Source: JALOLV01 sp046295175
Lineage (GTDB): Bacteria > Bacteroidota > Bacteroidia > Cytophagales > Spirosomataceae
Direction of reading: 5' to 3'
Assembly: GCA_046295175.1 (NCBI GenBank)
Contig: JBKBNY010000001.1
Location: 1,240,001 to 1,304,000 of the forward strand
Length of the DNA stretch: 64,000 bases
Part shown: piece after piece, positions 23,710 to 31,057 of the stretch
How positions within the stretch are numbered: the stretch's first letter is position 1
Layout of the letters: each line of letters begins with the position of its first letter
The notes under the pieces: model-generated
What the model saw: the letters and a program-made list of their open reading frames with translations, nothing else
What the model was told of the DNA's origin: nothing
Databases searched by the model: none
Program-made: the position numbers and the translations under genes

Positions 23710-24417
23710 ATGAAAAAATACCTAACATTTTGCTTTCTGGTTTTAGGATTGACGGCTTTTGCTCAAAACACAAGCCTTTCGATAAACGATTTCGAGAAAA
23801 AGCTCCAAGATACTCCCAATGCTCAATTGGTGGATGTCAGAACTCCCGAAGAATACCTACGCGGGCATCTTCGTAAGGCCCAGAATATCAATTTCAATGA
23901 TGATAATTTTGAGGAGCTAATCAAGGCAAAAATAGACAAAACCAGACCCGTTTTTTTGTATTGTTATTCGGGTCGTCGCAGTACCGATGCCAGCCTTTTT
24001 CTGAAAGATTTGGGCTACAAACAAGTCTATGACATGAGCGGCGGCTTTGCTAAGTGGACTTCTTCGAGCAAGCCTTATGTATCGTCGGTGGCAACTACTC
24101 AGCCAATCGCCGCCATGACGATGGAGAATCTCGACCGAATCGTAAAGTCGAATCAGGTAGTTTTTATTGATTTCTTTGCCGAATGGTGTGGTCCATGCAA
24201 AAAAATGAATCCGATTTTGAATAAAATGGCCGATAACAACAAGCACATCAAACTTGTAAAAATCGATGCCGAAAAAAATGATAATATTTCGAGCGTGTTT
24301 CAGGTAGAAGCCATCCCGACTTATGTCATCATCAAAAACGGAAAACAAGTTTGGCGTGGCGAAGGCGAAATCTCTGAACTTGAGCTACAAGAAACCCTCA
24401 AAAGACTGAAAATGTAA
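23710..24417 (+). CDS. Periplasmic rhodanese-thioredoxin fusion protein
   Basis: The protein has 235 aa with a signal peptide (MKKYLTFCFLVLGLTAFAQ). Residues of about 25-120 are a rhodanese domain with the active-site loop LYCYSGRRSTDASL (Cys in CYSGRR). Residues of about 130-235 are a thioredoxin domain with FFAEWCGPCKKMNP (CGPC) and the cis-Pro in EAIPTYVI. The fusion suggests transfer or reduction of sulfur or disulfides outside the cytoplasm. The TAA stop shares one base with the ATG of the next gene, so the two are translationally coupled. Confidence 0.92.
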   Translation: MKKYLTFCFLVLGLTAFAQNTSLSINDFEKKLQDTPNAQLVDVRTPEEYLRGHLRKAQNINFNDDNFEELIKAKIDKTRPVFLYCYSGRRSTDASLFLKDLGYKQVYDMSGGFAKWTSSSKPYVSSVATTQPIAAMTMENLDRIVKSNQVVFIDFFAEWCGPCKKMNPILNKMADNNKHIKLVKIDAEKNDNISSVFQVEAIPTYVIIKNGKQVWRGEGEISELELQETLKRLKM

Positions 24418-25568
24418 TGCCCCGAAAACCAACCCAAGGCCCATTGCAAGGAATCAGAATCTTGGATTTGACCCGACTCCTCCCCGGACCGTTGGGAACA
24501 ATGCTTATGGCCGATATGGGGGCTGAGGTAATCAAAATCGAAGACCCAAAACAGCCCGATTATGTCAGGATGTTTCCGCCATTTCAGAATGGTGAATCGC
24601 TCAATTATCTCTCGTTCAATCGTTCAAAACTTAGTGTTACGATTGATTTAAACTCCGACGAAGGTAAAACTCAGTTTTTTGAATTAGTCAAAACTGCCGA
24701 TGTGGTCGTTGAGCAATTTCGCCCTAATTTTCTTGATAAAATCGGAATCGGTTACGAAGCCGCCAAAGCTGTAAATCCAAAAATTATTTACGTTTCGATA
24801 ACGGGCTACGGACAAACTGGCCCTTACAAAAATCTGGCAGGACACGACCTCAATTATACGGCCGTAGCGGGTGTTTTGGGCGTAACGGGTTCGCCCGATG
24901 AGCCGATTGCCGCAGGTGTACAGTTGGCCGATATTGCTGGCGGCTCATATATGGCCGTAATCGCCATTCTATCAGCTATTTATGCACGCACACAAACTGG
25001 TTTGGGGCAGCACGTAGATGTCTCGATGACCGATGCCGTCATGCCTCTACTTTCGGCAGTTTATGCCCATTCGCAGGGGAGTTCAAATGGTTTATTAGAT
25101 TGGCAAAATCACCGTGGGGTTTTTCCGCTTTCGGGAGGATTACCCAATTATGGAGTTTTCAAATGTGCCGACGATAAATTTATTGCTTTGGGTACGCTCG
25201 AACCCAAATTTTGGCAGAAGTTCTGTACACTCATCAACAAGATTGAGTGGATGGCTTTTATGATTCCGCAAAACGAAGCCGAAGCCAATCAATATAAATC
25301 GCAGATTGCGGCATTAATTATCACACAACCAAGCGATTATTGGGTGAAAATTGGTACCGAAAATGATTTACTGATTACATTGGTCCATGATTTATCTGAC
25401 CTCGAAAAAGACCCTCACCTTCAAGAACGCGAAATGATTATTGAGCAAGAACACCCTAAAGCAGGCAAATTCAAAACGATTGGTGTACCGATAAAATTCT
25501 CCGAAACCCCAGCAAAACCCTCTTGGATAGCCCCCGACTTAGGACAGGATAATGATATTTTGAAGTAA
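24417..25568 (+). CDS. CaiB/BaiF family III CoA-transferase
   Basis: The protein has 383 aa. Family III features are GIRILDLTRLLPGPLGTMLMADMGAEVIKIE, RSKLSVTIDLNSDEG, the catalytic aspartate in NLAGHDLNYTAVAGVLG (about 144), QLADIAGGSYMA and DAVMPLLSAVYAHS. The enzyme moves CoA between carboxylic acids. The acceptor (formyl, carnitine, alpha-methylacyl and so on) is not clear. The start overlaps the stop of the rhodanese-thioredoxin gene by 1 nt. It has no signal peptide, which makes the pairing with a periplasmic redox protein puzzling. A 9-bp hairpin follows at 25574. Confidence 0.92.
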   Translation: MPRKPTQGPLQGIRILDLTRLLPGPLGTMLMADMGAEVIKIEDPKQPDYVRMFPPFQNGESLNYLSFNRSKLSVTIDLNSDEGKTQFFELVKTADVVVEQFRPNFLDKIGIGYEAAKAVNPKIIYVSITGYGQTGPYKNLAGHDLNYTAVAGVLGVTGSPDEPIAAGVQLADIAGGSYMAVIAILSAIYARTQTGLGQHVDVSMTDAVMPLLSAVYAHSQGSSNGLLDWQNHRGVFPLSGGLPNYGVFKCADDKFIALGTLEPKFWQKFCTLINKIEWMAFMIPQNEAEANQYKSQIAALIITQPSDYWVKIGTENDLLITLVHDLSDLEKDPHLQEREMIIEQEHPKAGKFKTIGVPIKFSETPAKPSWIAPDLGQDNDILK

Positions 25569-25573
25569 AATTT

Positions 25574-25612
25574 ATGGCACATCTCATCTCTAATGAAGAC
25601 AAAATGTGCCAT
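25574..25612. terminator. Probable terminator hairpin after the CoA-transferase gene
   Basis: ATGGCACAT and ATGTGCCAT form a 9-bp stem with a 21-nt loop in the gap between two convergent genes. A T-run is weak on both sides. Confidence 0.5.
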
Positions 25613-25630
25613 AGCTATATTTTGGGATAC

Positions 25631-26035
25631 TTACTCGTGCAGAATCCCTTCTTTTTCGAGAATAGAAATGTATGTCAGATTAGCCTCAACGATACTATCT
25701 GGCACGAATAGAAAACGTTTATCAAACAACTGATTATCAACCCAATAACTTACCCAATATTCGTTATTGAGTCTAAAAACAGATTCGTCGATTGGCTCAA
25801 TCAAAGCAAAACTTTTTGCCTCGACATCACCTATAAAATGTCTTAAAACCGAAGTTTTTACCTCTTCTTCGCCTTCGCCATAAAAACCCTGCGATGTTAT
25901 CAGAACCCTACCAATCGGGAAATCATTTTTATTGACCAAATAAACTTGCCAAATATCTTGGTTTAACTCGTTTTTTTCTCTCGCTACCACAATCTGAACG
26001 CCCTCGACCGTCGGAATATGTATATCTTTTTTCAT
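25631..26035 (-). CDS. Conserved hypothetical cytoplasmic protein
   Basis: The 134-aa soluble protein has no signal or membrane segment. Recognisable blocks are PTVEGVQIVVAREKN, WQVYLVNKNDFPIGRVLITS, TSVLRHFIGDVEAKSFALIE and NEYWVSYWVDNQLFDKRFLF. I recall this as a protein found across Bacteroidota, sometimes mislabelled as a tRNA synthetase part. I can see no enzyme motif and assign no function. The beta-rich hydrophobic pattern suggests one compact domain. It is divergent from the GNAT gene with only 50 nt between the starts. Confidence 0.8.
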   Translation of the reverse strand: MKKDIHIPTVEGVQIVVAREKNELNQDIWQVYLVNKNDFPIGRVLITSQGFYGEGEEEVKTSVLRHFIGDVEAKSFALIEPIDESVFRLNNEYWVSYWVDNQLFDKRFLFVPDSIVEANLTYISILEKEGILHE

Positions 26036-26050
26036 GTTTTGTTTTAATAC

Positions 26051-26081
26051 TTTGAACCTTTCACCTCAAATTGTAACTTTG
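26051..26081 (+). promoter_or_regulatory. Full-consensus promoter of the GNAT gene
   Basis: TTTG (26051-26054), a 19-nt spacer and TAACTTTG (26074-26081). The ATG at 26086 starts only 4 nt after the -7 box, where transcription itself should begin, so the mRNA is predicted to be leaderless. Confidence 0.65.
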
Positions 26082-26085
26082 CAGA

Positions 26086-26538
26086 ATGAATGAAAGTTCC
26101 AAAATAACCATTCGAGAAGGTTCGATAGCCGATTGTCTGGCGATTTCGGAGGGGATTCCAGAATTTTCGGATGGTAAATACGGATACGAGGTTTATCAAC
26201 AGAGGCTTTCTGGTACTCGTCATTTGATTTTGGTAGCATTCGATGGTACAAAGCCCGTCGGGTTTAAAGTAGGCTACCAAAAAGACCAAGACGGAAGTTT
26301 TTATAGCTGGATGGGTGGAGTATTACCCGATTATCGCCGATTGAAAATTGCGAAGCAATTAGCCAATATTCAAGAAGATTGGGCAAAGAAAAATGGATAC
26401 GGTGCTATCACTTTCAAGACTCGTAATTACCTAAAACCAATGCTCATCTTTGGTTTATCAAATGGTTTTTACATCCAGTCGGTTGAGCCGCAACCTCGGT
26501 TAGAAGACTACCGAGTCATTCTAAGAAAAGAATTATAA
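26086..26538 (+). CDS. GNAT family N-acetyltransferase
   Basis: The protein has 150 aa. The GNAT fold is visible from ISEGIPEF, GTRHLILVAFDGTKPVGFKVGY (beta 2-3), FYSWMGGVLPDYRRLKIAKQLANIQEDW and KTRNYLKPMLIFGLSNGFY. The acetyl-CoA loop is R-R-L-K-I-A, less canonical than RxxGxG/A, so cofactor use should be tested. It would acetylate an unknown amine. The promoter geometry implies a leaderless message. Start ATG 26086 gives MNESSKITIREG; the ATG at 26090 is out of frame. Confidence 0.88.
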   Translation: MNESSKITIREGSIADCLAISEGIPEFSDGKYGYEVYQQRLSGTRHLILVAFDGTKPVGFKVGYQKDQDGSFYSWMGGVLPDYRRLKIAKQLANIQEDWAKKNGYGAITFKTRNYLKPMLIFGLSNGFYIQSVEPQPRLEDYRVILRKEL

Positions 26539-26733
26539 GTCTAATGATGAGTTAATCGAATGATTCAAATATCTCGAATTGAGTACATAATTAATTTATT
26601 ATCAGACAATCTTAGCTTTTAAATAAAGAATAAAACAAATTGATTTACGAAGAACAAAAGAACTATCTAACTGATTATCAGCGATTTAATCAAATCCTGA
26701 ATCAATAATCGTAAATCCCAAATTTAATAATAA

Positions 26734-27309
26734 ATGATTTATCCAATAGTTGCTTACGGAGACCCAGTTCTGAGAAAAGAAGCCCGTGATATTGAGAAAG
26801 GAGAGATTGATGTCAAGAAACTCGCCAATGATATGTTTGAGACGATGTACGCTGCATCGGGAGTAGGCTTGGCTGGCCCTCAGATTGGTCTCAATCTACG
26901 GATTTTTGTGGTTGATGGTACGCCTATCAACGAAAACGCCGAAGACGAAGAAGACAAAGACCCATCGCTCGAAGGTTTCAAAAAGGTGTTTATCAATGCC
27001 GAAATCTTGGAAGAAGATGGCGAAGAATGGGGCTACGAAGAAGGCTGCTTGAGTATTCCGGGCATCAGAGAAGACGTTTATCGCCCTGAGTTTGTCACGA
27101 TTCGATACTTTGATACCGACTGGAACGAATACACCGAAACCTACGAAGGCATGGCGGCTCGGATTATCCAACACGAATACGACCACATCGACGGTATTTT
27201 GTTTACCGACCATCTGCCGATGATTAAGAAGCAATTACTCAAAAAGAAATTGTCTAATATCACCAAAGGCGATGTAGATGTTGATTATCGCATGAAGTTT
27301 CCGAAATAA
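26734..27309 (+). CDS. def: Peptide deformylase
   Basis: The protein has 191 aa. All three catalytic motifs are present: GVGLAGPQIGL (about 46), EEGCLSIPG (metal-ligand Cys, about 105) and QHEYDHIDG (HExxH, about 147). An acidic insert (NAEDEEDKDPSLEG) between motifs 1 and 2 is typical of Bacteroidota forms. It removes the formyl group from new proteins. The leader contains CTGATTATCAGCGATTTAAT (26671-26690). A terminator-like structure follows at 27352-27396. Confidence 0.96.
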   Translation: MIYPIVAYGDPVLRKEARDIEKGEIDVKKLANDMFETMYAASGVGLAGPQIGLNLRIFVVDGTPINENAEDEEDKDPSLEGFKKVFINAEILEEDGEEWGYEEGCLSIPGIREDVYRPEFVTIRYFDTDWNEYTETYEGMAARIIQHEYDHIDGILFTDHLPMIKKQLLKKKLSNITKGDVDVDYRMKFPK

Positions 27310-27351
27310 GCCACTGCCTTTTGGTAAGATTCACCAAAAATAAGTTTATAG

Positions 27352-27396
27352 AAATGTGTCTTAGAGATGCCCCTCTTAGGTCTTTAAGGCACATTT
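27352..27396 (+). terminator. Terminator after def
   Basis: AAATGTGTCTT / AAGGCACATTT pair over 11 positions with one T/G site and enclose a smaller stem (AGAG / CTCT). TTATTTAT follows. Confidence 0.6.
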
Positions 27397-27412
27397 TTAT
27401 TTATACCCAAAC

Positions 27413-27442
27413 AAAAAAGACCGCATCATTGCTGATACGGTC
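27413..27442 (-). terminator. Terminator of the TonB-C/MORN gene
   Basis: GACCG-C-ATCA / TGAT-A-CGGTC (27419-27442) with loop TTGC. The A-run at 27413-27418 reads as T6 on the minus strand. This is a standard intrinsic terminator for the gene that ends at 27468. Confidence 0.75.
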
Positions 27443-27467
27443 AGGGAACATTCGCAAGGTTCACGTT

Positions 27468-28283
27468 TTAATAGTATCCGAATGTTACGGGCAAAACGTA
27501 CATTTGTTTATGTGGGCGGTTGTGTTGGCGTGCGGGTTTCCACTTTGGCATCGTCGAAACTAACTTTAATACCTGATTATCAAGCGATTGATGAAGCGAT
27601 TCTTCGATTTTTGGTTCGCTGACATTACCATCTTCGTCAACCCAAAAACTCACTACAACTTTACCTGATAACTTGCTTTTGTTGGCATCGGCCGGATACA
27701 CAATATTTCTTTTGATATAATCATTCAATTTCTCTTGTCCACCCTCAAAAGAAGGCAACATCTTCTCGGCTTGCTTTACATCCATTAGGCTACTTCCGTC
27801 TTCGTTCCAGTAAGTTTTGCGAGTGCAAAGACCTTTTTCGTAGTATTCAATACCACTCAATTGTCCGTTCGGGAAATAAAAACGCCATTCGCCATCGGGC
27901 GTATCCTCATTGAAGATTCCTTCGTAATCCATCTTACCATTTTGGCGGTAATATCTGAATTTTCCGTGTTTTACTTCTTCTTTAAGGTTACTGTAAGAGC
28001 CTTCCATTCTCAAATAGCCATCCGCAAAAAACTCATTGGTTTCCCAAAGACCTTTGGCGTTCTTTTTCGAGATTCGGATAAACTTAGCATTATCGAGGCT
28101 TCGTACTTCTTCGCCAGCGTTGTTGTAGAATTTCTTCACAACATCGACCGAAGTCAAATCCATAGAAGAAGTTTTTTTCTCTAATGCTTTTGCGTAAAGG
28201 GGAGTTTCGGCAGTGGGTTTCTGCCCGATAGCGATAAATCCGCTTGCAATGAGTCCAGCTAAAATTGTTAATTTCTTAATCAT
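27468..28283 (-). CDS. Secreted MORN-repeat protein with TonB C-terminal domain
   Basis: The protein has 271 aa starting at ATG 28283 (MIKKLTILAGLIASGFIAIG, signal peptide). Residues of about 95-175 contain MORN/YwqK-like antitoxin-type repeats (GKFRYYRQNGKMDYEG, GEWRFYFPNGQLSGIEYY). Residues of about 190-271 are a TonB_C-like domain (IVYPADANKSKLSGKVVVSF, VDEDGNVSEPKIEESLHQSLD). The TonB box partner is unknown. Such proteins do not have the TonB membrane anchor and may act as periplasmic adaptors. It is a tandem paralogue of the gene at 28563-29393 with the same domain order. Confidence 0.85.
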   Translation of the reverse strand: MIKKLTILAGLIASGFIAIGQKPTAETPLYAKALEKKTSSMDLTSVDVVKKFYNNAGEEVRSLDNAKFIRISKKNAKGLWETNEFFADGYLRMEGSYSNLKEEVKHGKFRYYRQNGKMDYEGIFNEDTPDGEWRFYFPNGQLSGIEYYEKGLCTRKTYWNEDGSSLMDVKQAEKMLPSFEGGQEKLNDYIKRNIVYPADANKSKLSGKVVVSFWVDEDGNVSEPKIEESLHQSLDNQVLKLVSTMPKWKPARQHNRPHKQMYVLPVTFGYY

Positions 28284-28562
28284 GGGTTCTTTACTTTTTG
28301 GGTTACAAATTAGGCACGTTAATGATTGTTTTGCGGTGTACAATTTGAAAAGTTAAAAATTCAAATCGTAGCCGTTTAATCATTTTTCAAATACTGTGCC
28401 AAAATTCAAAACCTTCGTTTTTCGCTTGAATAAGGCACATTTTGCTCCCTGACAAGAAATTTGACCGTCATATAAATACTTATTAAACGGTACTTATTTT
28501 TTTCTTTTAGCTGAACTTTTATTGTTTAGATTCATCCACAAAGGCGGGTATTAAAACCTCCC

Positions 28563-29393
28563 CTATTTACCTCTATCAATAATCTTTATCGGAATAATGT
28601 ATTTTGCTCGAATCAAGCGATTGTGGCGTTTGGCAGGAATCCATTTAGGCATTTGGTCAACGACCTTGAAAGCCGCCTCGTCTAAATCTGGATGTAACGA
28701 AAGTTCGATTTTGGGGTTGCTCAGGCTCCCGTCTGGCTCGACCCACGCACTTACTGCCATTTTACCCGTAATTTTTTTGCGTTTTACTTCATCGGGCAGC
28801 ACGATAGTTCGCTGCACAAATTTATCCATCTCGACATCGCCCCCGACAAAACTCGGTTTTTCGCGGTCGGCTTGGGTAATATCCTGCAAAATCGACCCAT
28901 CTTCGTTCCAGAAACGACCATCAACGCGTAAACCGTCTTCATAGACTTCTTCGGCACTAAGCAGGCCATTGGTATGATAAAAATACCATTTGCCATCCAT
29001 TATGTCATTCTTGAAAGTTCCTTCGGCATCGACTTTGCCGTTTTCGTAGTAGATTCTGTAAGGACCATTTTTTACTTCGTAGGCTGTATTGGTTACGTAC
29101 AGTTCCATCGAAGGCAAATTATTGGTTCGGTATTCGCACACCTGCCAAAGTTTTTCGGCAACACGACGATACTCTCTGAAATACGCAGCTCCTTCGGGAG
29201 TTTTTAGCTCTTTTCGGTTATTATTGTAGTACTTTGTCAGCAAAAGTTTATCGTCATTCAACAGCTTCTTAGTAACCTCTGGGCTCGTCGAAAGAACCGA
29301 CGACTGGGTTATGGGCGAAACGCTCTGTGCATTAGTATGCAAAAAACATAGAATTACTCCAGCCATTGTGATAAATGGTACTGTTGGTTTCAT
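28563..29393 (-). CDS. Secreted MORN-repeat protein with TonB C-terminal domain (paralogue)
   Basis: The protein has 276 aa starting at ATG 29393 (MKPTVPFITMAGVILCFLHT, signal peptide). MORN-like repeats (GPYRIYYENGKVDAEGTF, GKWYFYHTNGLLSAEEVY) precede a TonB_C-like domain (KKITGKMAVSAWVEPDGSLSNP, KIELSLHPDLDEAAFKVV). It aligns along its length with the downstream protein at 27468-28283, so the pair arose by tandem duplication. It has a full-consensus promoter at 29434-29464. About 280 nt separate the two genes, and they may be expressed independently. Confidence 0.85.
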   Translation of the reverse strand: MKPTVPFITMAGVILCFLHTNAQSVSPITQSSVLSTSPEVTKKLLNDDKLLLTKYYNNNRKELKTPEGAAYFREYRRVAEKLWQVCEYRTNNLPSMELYVTNTAYEVKNGPYRIYYENGKVDAEGTFKNDIMDGKWYFYHTNGLLSAEEVYEDGLRVDGRFWNEDGSILQDITQADREKPSFVGGDVEMDKFVQRTIVLPDEVKRKKITGKMAVSAWVEPDGSLSNPKIELSLHPDLDEAAFKVVDQMPKWIPAKRHNRLIRAKYIIPIKIIDRGK

Positions 29394-29433
29394 TGCTTTT
29401 TGGATTTTTATAGGTTGACTCAATATAGTTATG

Positions 29434-29464
29434 CAAATGTAATCGAATATTTTATATTTTCAAA
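29434..29464 (-). promoter_or_regulatory. Full-consensus promoter of the upstream TonB-C/MORN gene
   Basis: On the minus strand TTTG (29464-29461), a 19-nt spacer and TACATTTG (29441-29434). The start of transcription is expected near 29428, giving a leader of about 35 nt. Confidence 0.65.
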
Positions 29465-29815
29465 AAAAATTGAAAATTATTTAGTGGTAGCATTTTTGAC
29501 GATGCGATTATCGCACTTACCTATACTCTACCTGATAAATCAGTTGTACAATTAATCTTAGCATTTGTTAATTTTTGAATTAAATTAGTTAAAAAAACAT
29601 CTTTCTGAACTTTTATAAATTAAGTAGCGTTTTAATGCAAGAAGATAGGGCTTCTTCTATACAAACTTGGAATTGAATTGTAATATCTATTGAAAAAAGT
29701 TTTGTATAGAAATACCGTTAAATGGTATTTTGAGGCAGGTTTGTTTTAATGCTCTACGGCTTACATACTCGTTAGTCGGAAAAAGTATCAAAACGAGTCA
29801 AAAATAAACAAAACC

Positions 29816-29935
29816 ATGGCATTGTTTAAAATGCGTAGGAGACAGTCCTTCTTTTTTGAGTTTAATTGGCAGAAATTTGATTGGATTTTTTTCCTGATTT
29901 TTTTGGAGAGAATCTACAACTACTTTTCTCGTTAA
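29816..29935 (+). CDS. Possible 39-aa small protein
   Basis: ATG 29816 opens a 39-codon frame: MALFKMRRRQSFFFEF, then an aromatic-rich stretch WIFFLIFLERIYNYFSR. A basic start followed by one hydrophobic segment would suit a small membrane protein. Support for coding is only its position 9 nt before a perfect terminator. There is no clear ribosome-binding site, but many genes in this phylum lack one. I do not recognise it. Confidence 0.35.
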   Translation: MALFKMRRRQSFFFEFNWQKFDWIFFLIFLERIYNYFSR

Positions 29936-29944
29936 ACACCGTTG

Positions 29945-29971
29945 AAGAGGTAAGCCAGCTTACCTCTTTTT
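29945..29971 (+). terminator. Perfect intrinsic terminator in the 1-kb gap
   Basis: AAGAGGTAAGC-CA-GCTTACCTCTT followed by TTT: an 11-bp perfect stem. It requires a transcript on the plus strand with no annotated gene, or it serves the minus strand from the lipoprotein gene. Confidence 0.75.
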
Positions 29972-30394
29972 AATTACTCCTCTACGAAGTACTTCTTTTT
30001 ATAGGTGTTCTTATCAATCTCTGAGTTATTGCAACAAATTTATTCCCTTTTTAACTCTATAATCTTTAAACGTTCTGAGAATGTCCTTCACTCAAGACAG
30101 GTCGCTTGAGTATAAGTACAAAGAACAGTTTCTACATAGTTAATTTTATCTATCATATAGGTGACGGTAAAATTCTAACGGCTACTTTATAAATCAACTA
30201 AAGTTGGGCGTAAACAGAATTTAAGTTTTTTTGTTAGATAGATTATAAAGGATTAAGTCTTATATTCAAATAAGTTTAAAAATACTATATAAATTATATA
30301 TCCAAAATAATCAATCTTTACAAAATTATTAGTTATTATAAAATATTCAATATTTTCAATAATTAATGAAATTTTATTGATACCTAAACTCTTA

Positions 30395-30856
30395 TCAATT
30401 ATCTTTTTTCTGAAAATAGTAATTAGTCAATTCACCTTCTTTACCCCATCTTACTCCCAAAATCAAGTTGTTGCCATCTTTTGTGTACAAAAATTTCTGA
30501 AACCATCCGAGGGTTTGAAAAATGGTCTTTTCAGTCGGCTTGAAATTTAAAATATTCAAAATAACCGTTTCTTTATCATCTATCAGCTCGGTTTTTACTT
30601 CATAATTGAATTTATTTATCTCAATCCCCCCTTCAAACTCAGTTATTGTGTTATCATTCATCGTAATTGAGTACGTATTCTCAAACTTCGTTATGATGCT
30701 TCCTCCTGCATTACAGCAAGTCGGGCGGTTGTCTATCTTGACGAGTTCGTATCGCCCTTTGACATCTTTACTGGTGAGTTTAGGGCTGACGACGGCATTG
30801 GGTTTTGAGCATGAAAATGCTAAAAAGCTAAGTAAGATAATCCATAGATTTTTCAT
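30395..30856 (-). CDS. Hypothetical lipoprotein
   Basis: The protein has 153 aa. The signal peptide ends in the lipobox LAFSC (Cys 16). The mature part is predicted beta-rich, resembling small lipocalin-like or META-type lipoproteins (VKGRYELVKIDNRPTCCNAG; LGWFQKFLYTKDGNNLILGV), but I cannot name the family. The double cysteine TCC at about residue 47 is notable. It lies alone between the 1-kb gap and the glutamine synthetase gene, which is divergent. No function is assigned. Confidence 0.75.
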   Translation of the reverse strand: MKNLWIILLSFLAFSCSKPNAVVSPKLTSKDVKGRYELVKIDNRPTCCNAGGSIITKFENTYSITMNDNTITEFEGGIEINKFNYEVKTELIDDKETVILNILNFKPTEKTIFQTLGWFQKFLYTKDGNNLILGVRWGKEGELTNYYFQKKDN

Positions 30857-30975
30857 AATTATATGTGTTAGGTGTGTTTTTCTTCAATGATTCGATTTAG
30901 CAACAATTGGTTGTAAAGAGAGTTTATTTTTTCTTGCTTTCAGATTCACACCCCAAATGATAGTTTATAAGTCAG

Positions 30976-30983
30976 TAAATTTG
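30976..30983 (+). promoter_or_regulatory. Candidate -7 element for the glutamine synthetase-like gene
   Basis: TAAATTTG fits TAnnTTTG without a clear -33. The leader from about 30989 to 31057 would contain the AACGAGTT hairpin at 31025-31043. Confidence 0.4.
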
Positions 30984-31024
30984 TTTATCAGAATCCTTTT
31001 TATAAATTTAAAACATCAACCTCA

Positions 31025-31043
31025 AACGAGTTAAAAACTCGTT
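31025..31043. repeat. AACGAGTT-type hairpin repeat before the glutamine synthetase-like gene
   Basis: AACGAGTT-AAA-AACTCGTT then CTAC. It is identical to the 15431 copy except for one loop base. It ends 14 nt before the ATG, where it could affect translation initiation. Confidence 0.65.
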
Positions 31044-31057
31044 CTACAAATAAAACT

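Larger units (their letters stand above)
29655..29971 (+). ncRNA. Candidate small structured transcript (RNA or leader of a small protein)
   Basis: Three successive stems are seen: TTCTATACAAACTT with AAGTTTTGTATAGAA (29655-29711, one bulge), AAATACC / GGTATTT (29710-29730) and ACTCGTT / AACGAGT (29767-29798). Then comes the 39-codon frame at 29816-29935 and a perfect intrinsic terminator at 29945-29971. No clear -7 element was found, so the 5' end is a guess. It matches no RNA family I know. Confidence 0.4.
29394..30394. other. 1-kb gap with few coding signs
   Basis: Apart from the promoter at 29434-29464, the gap holds a structured segment with a 39-codon open frame and terminator (29655-29971), a GAAGTACTTC palindrome with T5 (29986-30000), and ACTCAAG / CTTGAGT around an 8-nt loop (30090-30111). 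The remainder, 30112-30394, is very AT-rich and I see nothing definite in it. Confidence 0.6.

Noticed and set aside
25721..25740. Extra copy of the CTGATTATCAAC motif
   Set aside because: It lies inside a coding region on the other strand and encodes ordinary residues (Asn-Gln-Leu), so it is counted as chance.
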